From positions 558,001 to 622,000 of the forward strand of contig OZ025676.1 in the NCBI GenBank assembly GCA_964019335.1: a stretch of 64,000 bases of DNA, in the 5' to 3' direction. This DNA comes from Diplonema japonicum (taxonomy: Eukaryota > Euglenozoa > Diplonemea > Diplonemida > Diplonemidae). Position 1 is the stretch's first letter. Each line of letters opens with the position of its first letter. The notes below the pieces were generated by a model. That model worked only from the letters and a program-made list of their open reading frames with translations. It searched no databases and had not been told where the DNA came from. Of the stretch, positions 59,401 through 64,000 are shown one piece after another. Both the position numbers and the translations under genes were made by a program.

Positions 59401-60102
59401 GTATGGTGAGGGGTAGGGGCTGAAGATATTGCTATCGAGTTCCTCATCCGATACTTCATCAAAGTTATCTCCAATGGGTGCATGGAATATTTGATCACGT
59501 AGAAATGGGATGTGAAACCATGTTTGAATCAGCGAATTCAAGTAGCAGGTTGCACCTTGGTTGCAAAGCCCCACAGCGCCGCTGGTTCGTGGTGTTGTAT
59601 TCCCTTCGTCAGAATCATCACAGTCACTTGGTGATATTGTCATCCTGAAGTCGATCTGCAATGTGTCATCTGCAATGAATCCTTTGTCTTCGTCATAGAG
59701 AACGGAAAGTGGCATGAAGCGTCGGAAGCCCCAGTCATGAAGTGCAAGGCAGAACACATTTTCTGATTTGCAGAGTACTGATGACACAGACTTCACATTA
59801 CTTAGTGCTGTGAACGAGAAGAAAGCAACTCTGCACCAACCAACAGGAAGTGCATGAGCATTTGCAAGATCAAGATAAATTGACAAATACCTAACACCAT
59901 TGCCATTAGGGTATAGTAGCAGCCTCCATGGAATTCCATCCATTTCAAAAACACTTGAGTAAATGTTGTCAGGCATTGTGTTTGACTCTGATGCATGAAG
60001 TAACCCTTTTATTGTCCATTTGTAACTTGCTGAAGAACCCCCAGACTTCACAAGTGATAAGCCTTGCTTCACACCATCAGTCAATGAATCATCTTCTCCC
60101 AT
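56491..60102 (-). CDS. USP7: Ubiquitin-specific protease USP7/HAUSP homolog
   Basis: 1203 residues from the ATG at 60100-60102, no intron. Domain order is that of USP7: an N-terminal MATH/TRAF-like domain (about 10-150: WTIKGLL, WRLLLYPNGNGVRYLSIYLD, GWCRVAFFSF, DWGFRRFMPLSVLY); the catalytic USP domain with Cys box GLCNQGATCYLNSLIQTWF and His box HSGDVNGGHYYSFLRP followed by WYRFDDERV (about 190-530); and a long C-terminal array of ubiquitin-like folds including the ICP0-binding-type region. USP7 removes ubiquitin from nuclear regulators. It may pair functionally with the polyubiquitin and PSMD5-like genes of this window. The putative catalytic triad Cys, His, Asp is intact. The terminal residues (KEGREGPGICIRR) correspond to the auto-activating tail position. 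Confidence 0.95.
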   Translation of the reverse strand: MGEDDSLTDGVKQGLSLVKSGGSSASYKWTIKGLLHASESNTMPDNIYSSVFEMDGIPWRLLLYPNGNGVRYLSIYLDLANAHALPVGWCRVAFFSFTALSNVKSVSSVLCKSENVFCLALHDWGFRRFMPLSVLYDEDKGFIADDTLQIDFRMTISPSDCDDSDEGNTTPRTSGAVGLCNQGATCYLNSLIQTWFHIPFLRDQIFHAPIGDNFDEVSDEELDSNIFSPYPSPYPTLEQKEKSLVGALQQVFYNLQFQKKAVSTKELTAAFGWTQEGVFRQHDIHELIRVLYSSLEEKLKGTRVAGTLDSLFRGGLVHTIVCNDIDYESRTEELFYDLQLNVKGCPTLYDALDKYFSPEVLEGENKYATPDQGLQAATRKCIMDKAPPVLLLHLKRFDYDIVTQKQAKVNERQEFPVELDIERYLATPSPKDNAYVLLSVLVHSGDVNGGHYYSFLRPVLSGPWYRFDDERVIRVTEKDVIAENFGGDYGGGQLPRYASAYVLIYLRVSDLDWLTPTITYATVPMSVHRRFGRLPKKDVEKDVAEAHLFINVRVVVDNDIFGCEEVAPPESCIPVKHLRKTTLRSLKSTLIQTYYPDLEDIALWRWEGRLNGTMRPSSLVIQNPDTTLEKAFSLGSHHKDIVTLYAHPWPVEDNSGVATLTPQKSLVDGDLVMLFVKIHIPQNTDSCVVKKRCVLNRDAPLRALLDGMSDCNFQQQGQLFEEVREGLLEKLDGDVTLNDAELSSGDIVVITSGTTNLVMHPFSPDSNTLTAKYRDVRDVIKQKALALQVRFSAVDQPDVATTTLELSSDLSISAVRALLAAELKVNPMELELFVSEPDYTPKLALLAGTLSLGTVLNIGWNRLRNTLYFVKQADLSTLYPQGSIFVTVNIISSIHGELEKSVKLTLQPGAQVGHLKTKLIEDTQILGREHITGIDCCGEQDTTTSGSSGSTQSSICAIDRTVPSGSVKQHPHSGKVLLYELSAVYNTITRVLWDDHEPLVETTKSLILCAEVVKTQILQNVRSSSFQFAPGLNAVSSYQVSFDLTMKLPPFDQDRFLVQILHFEQSNHNHANMHLNIPDPNVLVIKPHSTPWLAVVNANDTVKSFRARLLQERPMYVAPHMNNLNRHSTLSDYIAGPSKAPFHIVRSLNHCLIQPLTETEKLLPCLQANMRQKISPSLALQRPSTDKLRAKEGREGPGICIRR

Positions 60103-60558
60103 GCAAATAGTAGCGTGTCCTGTTAGGATTGCAAACAAATGTGACGTGAAGACGTGTGAGTAAAATGTAAGAAGGAACTTAGTGGCAAGAGGAATATCAG
60201 AATAGCAGAAGGCTGGCTAGCCCAAAGCAAAAAGAAGGAGGAATTCCCAAGGATTTAGGGGAACAAAAGGGAGCGAAGGGAGCAAGGGGAATGAGGGGAA
60301 CAAGATCCATTTCCATACTATGGTCAATTGGCTTGCATTTTTTTTTTGGTTCAAAAAAAGGGATCCTAGGTTTATTAAAAAAACCAGGCTCAGGTCAGCT
60401 GTTGTTACAAGATTTTTCCAGGGGGTGAAAAAAACCAGGTGAGCTATAGTAAATAAAAAACATAAATACACAAGGGAGGGTGAGAAGGGTAGGTTTTAAA
60501 TGAGAAGAGTGACAGAAGGAAGCCAAAGAGAGCACCACAAAGAAAAAAAAAAGAAAAA
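60103..60558. other. Intergenic at the left edge of the repeat-rich block
   Basis: Carries GGGAACAAAAGGGAGCG-type G/A minisatellite units at 60235-60305, matched by related units at 61880-62000. Otherwise AT-rich; no gene. Confidence 0.6.
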
Positions 60559-60670
60559 ACTAGTTTGGCGCTCCATTTGTTTGTGTGCATGAGCGGAATT
60601 TTACCTAATAAAATAGCTCATTACACTGCCATCAACTAGTTTTTAGTCTCGACAATAATATTGTTAAAAC
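60559..60670 (+). repeat. Left inverted terminal repeat
   Basis: 112 bp starting ACTAGTTTGGCGCTCC and ending ATTGTTAAAAC; pairs with 63470-63581. Confidence 0.9.
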
Positions 60671-60841
60671 AAAAAACTAGTTTGGCGCTCCATTTGTTTG
60701 TGCACACAAGCCGTCCACTTATGAACACGCCCCCCCCTCCCCACTGCATGTCCCTTAGGTCACAGATTCGTCTTAGCGAACCTTGGTCAGGAGTGGGGTG
60801 AGCCACCAGCATGCTCATGCCAAGAAAAAACATGTCACAAC

Positions 60842-61171
60842 CTAGTGTACACACCCAGACACCTCGCTTTGCACCTCCTCCGTGATCTCTCGGCCCCAGC
60901 ACAGCATCTCGAGCATGACCTCATCACCAGAGTAGGCCTTCCACCAAGCACCAAGGACGACAGTGCTGTCAATACCCATGCAAAGCACCACGTTCCAGAG
61001 ACCCAACACCCGAAAAGCAAATTCCAGCAGTTCCAGCAGGGCAACTACATCTCCAGTCGAGCAATGACTGCTCCTGCCAAGGCTCGTGGTATACCTCTCC
61101 ACCTGATGTGTCTCCTCCCATCAAGCATCAGCATGCAGCACCACCCCATCAAGCTGGCATCTGTGAAGGCC
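60842..61171 (-). pseudogene. Frameshifted RNase H domain of a retrotransposon
   Basis: On the minus strand one frame reads FTDASLMGWCCMLMLDGRRH (first catalytic Asp), ends at a TAG, and the neighbouring frame continues VVALLELLEFAFRVLGLWN (Glu) and MGIDSTVVLGAWWKAYSGDE (Asp). This is the D-E-D pattern and spacing of RNase H domains in DIRS and Ty3-like elements. A frame change around 61060-61105 and the absence of a flanking reverse transcriptase show it is dead. Confidence 0.6.
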
Positions 61172-61467
61172 TCGAGCCTTACTGTAGGTCGCTTGGCCTA
61201 CTGCTTCCATTCATTCTGTCCCAACTCCTCGAAAGCAGCCTGCAATGCACGTTGCACCAACGCTGGTATCATTATGAGTGTAGTCCAAAAACCCGCTCAA
61301 CTGGCAGCATTGAGGTCCTTGCCTTTGCATACACCCAACATTTACCTAAGGATGGAGTTCAACCTGAAAAGAGGGCCACAAAGTACCCTGGGCTGGGTGA
61401 AACATTGGTTTCAGCCAAAGCTTACTTACAGGAGGTGCTGTGAGTTGGGTTTTAACCTCCCTTTTTT

Positions 61468-61522
<55 letters not shown>

Positions 61523-61526
61523 ACAT

Positions 61527-61859
61527 CTAATCTGAAAAGGCAGAAGGAGACTGCAAAGGGGGGTGGTGGGTGCACTGTGTACATGCTGCATCTTTTCTAA
61601 GCATATCTAGCTCACCTTGAAGTGCTTCGTTTTCAAGTTTTAGATTATGATGTTCCTCCAGGGAAACCTCAACCTCAGGGTAGTGAGCATAGAGAGGGCT
61701 TTGGGAATTGGGCTGCTCAAGTTGCACTGACTGTGAGTGTGTGGAATGGGGAACAGAAGGAATGGAAGGTGGTTCAGGGACTCCAGGAACAGGAGGGGAA
61801 GCAGTAGCCACAGAAAGAACAGTTTCTACTGCTTGGTGGCAACAACCCCTCCAGGGCAT
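61527..61859 (-). other. Coiled-coil open frame inside the element
   Basis: 110-residue frame with ATG at 61857-61859. Pro/Ser-rich first half, then a short leucine-zipper-like segment (VSLEEHHNLKLENEALQGEL). It abuts a T run of over 50 bases. Could be a gag-like remnant of the element or chance coding. Confidence 0.3.
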
Positions 61860-61863
61860 ATTG

Positions 61864-62000
61864 AGCAGTGTTGTGTTCCCTCAAGGGAATTTGAAGGAAT
61901 TCAGGGGAACAGAGGGAAGGGAATGATTCCCTCAAGGGAATTTGGGGGAACAGGGGAACAAAAGGGAACAGGGGAACCAAGGGAATGGGGGAATGGAGGG
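61864..62000. repeat. G/A-rich minisatellite (AGGGAACA type)
   Basis: Irregular tandem units of GGGAACA/GGGAATTTG, several with the inverted partner TTCCCTCAAGGGAA. Related to 60235-60305. Confidence 0.75.
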
Positions 62001-62444
62001 AATGGCCATGAAAAAAAAAATTTTTTATCTGGGGTCACATGGCAGTGTTGTTATGGGAAAAAACCTGGGGGGTGGGGGGGTGGGGGGGCAAAAAAAAATT
62101 TTTTTTTCTAGGGACCCTCACTCATATAGCACCCTCAAAACAGACTTTTTTGGAAATTTTTGGCCAAAAAAAAATTTTTTTTCCCAGGGGACCCCAAACT
62201 TGGGGTCACTTTGGCCATTTTTGACCCCAAAATTTTTTTTCTGGAAAAAGCCAGAAATCATGAAATTTATATTAAAAACACCTTATAAACCCATTTCTGC
62301 AAACCAAAAAGTTCAGAAAGGTGTTTAGGTGGAATACACATCTCTAAACTATATTCTGAAGTAAAAAGTAAGTAAAAATCTGAATCTCAGGGGGGTAACT
62401 CATCCTCATGACAACACTGGGAGCAGTGATGGGTGAATCCTAAT

Positions 62445-62645
62445 TAGGACTAGACCAGACTGGACCGGACCAGACTGGATCCAGTGTGAATTTCAACCCA
62501 ATTATGCTGGACTGACTGGACTGACCAGACTGACCCAGTGTTGGTCAGTCCCATCCCATCCCCTAAAACAGAATACGGGCCTAGATGGGACTCACATGAC
62601 TCCATGGGATGGGACTCGACAGGACTCACAGGACTCTCCCCAACA
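62445..62645. repeat. Degenerate minisatellite of GACCAGACTGG type
   Basis: Overlapping units such as GACTAGACCAGACTGGACCG and ACTGGACTGACCAGACTGAC, then GGACTCACA/GGGATGGGACTC units. No coding potential. Confidence 0.7.
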
Positions 62646-62929
62646 CTGTCATTATTTTTGATAGTTTTGCAACTTTTTTTTTTTTTTTTTCCCTTTGGAA
62701 AAAAAAAAAAAAATGGGGAAAAAAAAAAGAGAAAAAAATCCTTGATTTTTTTTGACATACATGATGTGTTTACCTTTTTTTTTTCCCCCCTTCTTTTTTT
62801 TCTTGTCTTCTCACATTTTTTCACACACCTAAGCCAAGCTGTTGTTTCTGCTTTCCACATCAAATGTTGTATTTGGATGTAATAGAAAAGGGGGGAAATA
62901 ATAAATAATATGTATAAGAGGAGGGTGTG

Positions 62930-63469
62930 TATGTTTATACAACCTGTGTAAACAGATCAGTTCCTTGCTTTCAGTGCCATGCCCCTGATGTGTGCGATGT
63001 ACAGCTCAACCCCTGCATCACACTGCCTGTTTGTTGCACATATTTTCATGTTATCCCCCCCCCACCTGAAAATAATATATAGGAGATAAATATATGAGTT
63101 AAAGGAGGCTGGTGTTGGCAGCACCCTGCACAAGAACTGTCTACTTGATTACAGGGGGTGCACTGCAGCCGAGTTGTAAAAGCTACAACCCGGCCACAGT
63201 GAGAGATATATGAGTTAAAGGACCTGCACAAGACTACTTGATTACAGGGGGTACACCACAGCCGAGTTGTAGCTTCTTCTACGTTCCATGTCATGTCCTT
63301 AATGTGTGTGGTGTTCAGCTCAACCCCAGCCAGGGTGTCCTGGGTAACCAAGATTCTGCTTGTGCAGGATTGGGTCATTCCATTCCCTTCTGCCAAACTG
63401 AAAGTCGGAACTTGGCAGAATGGCAGAACCAGAACTTGGTGGAACAGGGAATTCCTTACTTTTTTTTTT
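62930..63469. repeat. Diverged tandem duplication inside the element's right part
   Basis: Two units share ATATGAGTTAAAGGA, CTACTTGATTACAGGGGGT and CAGCCGAGTTGTA (63091-63180 and 63208-63275). A motif like TCCTTAATGTGTG..GTGT.CAGCTCAAC occurs three times (about 62980, 63295 and 63680); the third lies outside the right terminal repeat. Confidence 0.7.
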
Positions 63470-63581
63470 GTTTTAACAATATTATTGTTGAGACTAAAAA
63501 CTAGTTGATGGCAGCGTAATGAGCTATTTTATTAGGTAAAATTCCACTCATGCACACAAACAAATGGAGTGTCAAACTAGT
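63470..63581 (-). repeat. Right inverted terminal repeat
   Basis: Inverse complement of 60559-60670, about 95% identical by eye. Confidence 0.9.
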
Positions 63582-64000
63582 TTTTTTTTCTCCCCCCTTT
63601 TTTTTTCCTCTTTGCATCATCAAGGTTGAAAGTGGTGACTATATCACCACAACACTGACAGCACAATATTCCATGTCGTGTCCTTAATGTGTGCAGTGTG
63701 CAGCTCAACACCAAGGTGAGGGAGGGGGCAAGGGAGAAGAAAAGGCACCATTATGCAAGGAAAGAAGGGAGGAGGAGGGCCCACAGAGAGGAACACAAGG
63801 CCACCCTGGAACAGAAGCCAGATGACCCTACTTCACCCTGGGGCTGAAGTGGACCAAGGTGGGAACACCTGGAGCCCAACCCCTGGCACCCAGAATCCCA
63901 GCACCTGGGGCTGCAACCAGCACAAGGAGGCACCACCTTCCTGCATGCAGCAGTGTTGTGGAAGAGGCCAGGGAGCTTGCTTGGCTAGTGGTAGGGGGCA
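63582..64000. other. Right edge, no gene recognised
   Basis: Begins with T/C tracts, contains the third copy of the CAGCTCAAC motif (about 63666-63712), then a GC-richer stretch (63715-64000) with CCTGG/CCAGG-type repeats. Open frames here look like chance. Confidence 0.5.

Larger units (their letters stand above)
60559..63581. mobile_element. Degenerate transposable element with 112-bp inverted terminal repeats
   Basis: The left end 60559-60670 and the right end 63470-63581 are inverse complements with about 5 mismatches in 112 bp, starting ACTAGTTTGG. A truncated third copy of the terminal sequence lies inside the left end (60676-60708). The interior contains an RNase H remnant of retrotransposon type on the minus strand and minisatellites. 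Inverted termini together with a retroelement-type RNase H fit a DIRS-like element, but no reverse transcriptase or tyrosine recombinase remains. A target-site duplication cannot be seen because both flanks are A/T runs. Confidence 0.65.

Noticed and set aside
60845-61600. 251-codon + strand frame in the repeat block
   Set aside because: The meaningful reading is the minus-strand RNase H relic; the + frame ends in a Phe run made by a T homopolymer.

Overview
This is nuclear DNA from a flagellated unicellular eukaryote. The evidence is: spliced protein genes with uniform very short GT-AG introns; polyubiquitin; a histone H4; cytosolic ribosomal proteins eS24 and eL41; C/D-box snoRNAs; GPI-anchor synthesis; and a set of ciliary genes (CEP104, a HYLS1-like protein). 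I cannot name the lineage from sequence alone. Every gene I could support lies on the minus strand, across about 60 kb. That is unusual outside groups with directional gene clusters such as kinetoplastids and dinoflagellates.

Layout in + coordinates; transcription runs right to left. 1-6 kb: partial PSMD5-like proteasome chaperone, divergent histone H4, four-unit polyubiquitin, RRM/UVR protein, a tandem array of seven C/D snoRNAs of two alternating types, and RPS24. 6-18 kb: two essentially identical copies of a fatty-acid-hydroxylase-family gene (6.5-7.9 and 16.0-17.4 kb). Between them lie an unknown acidic protein, a degenerate 28S rRNA fragment, a FYVE-Rheb fusion, an ELMO-domain protein and a quinone-oxidoreductase-like MDR enzyme. 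Intergenic DNA here is long and full of A, T and G homopolymers.

18.8-27.2 kb: a 167-aa unknown, a 935-aa coiled-coil protein, CEP104, a HYLS1-like centriole protein and a TPR protein. This looks like a ciliary neighbourhood. 29.5-34.3 kb: a non-canonical poly(A)-polymerase-like protein without catalytic residues, and a TRPV-type channel. 34.8-48.8 kb: Gly/Lys/Gln-rich protein, a cyclic-nucleotide phosphodiesterase (PDE), a two-SAP-motif protein, a small membrane protein, a second PDE with a myristoylation/palmitoylation-type N-terminus and a dead PDE domain in front of the live one, a type II membrane protein resembling a glycosyltransferase, and a small spliced ORF. 48.8-60.1 kb: very compact block (gaps often below 100 bp) with two low-complexity/coiled-coil proteins, POP4 (RNase P), PIG-B (GPI mannosyltransferase III), small membrane proteins, RPL41, an EF-hand protein and USP7.

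60.1-64 kb is different: no host gene is evident. A 3.0-kb segment is bounded by 112-bp inverted repeats and contains a decayed reverse-transcriptase-associated RNase H region, minisatellites and tandem repeats. I read it as a degenerate DIRS-like or foldback element.

Introns fall into two styles. In genes right of 20 kb they are 31-39 nt and mostly start GTATGC or GTATGT. In genes left of 20 kb they are 46-57 nt and padded with homopolymers. The listed exon joins preserve frame and restore family homology where a family is known.
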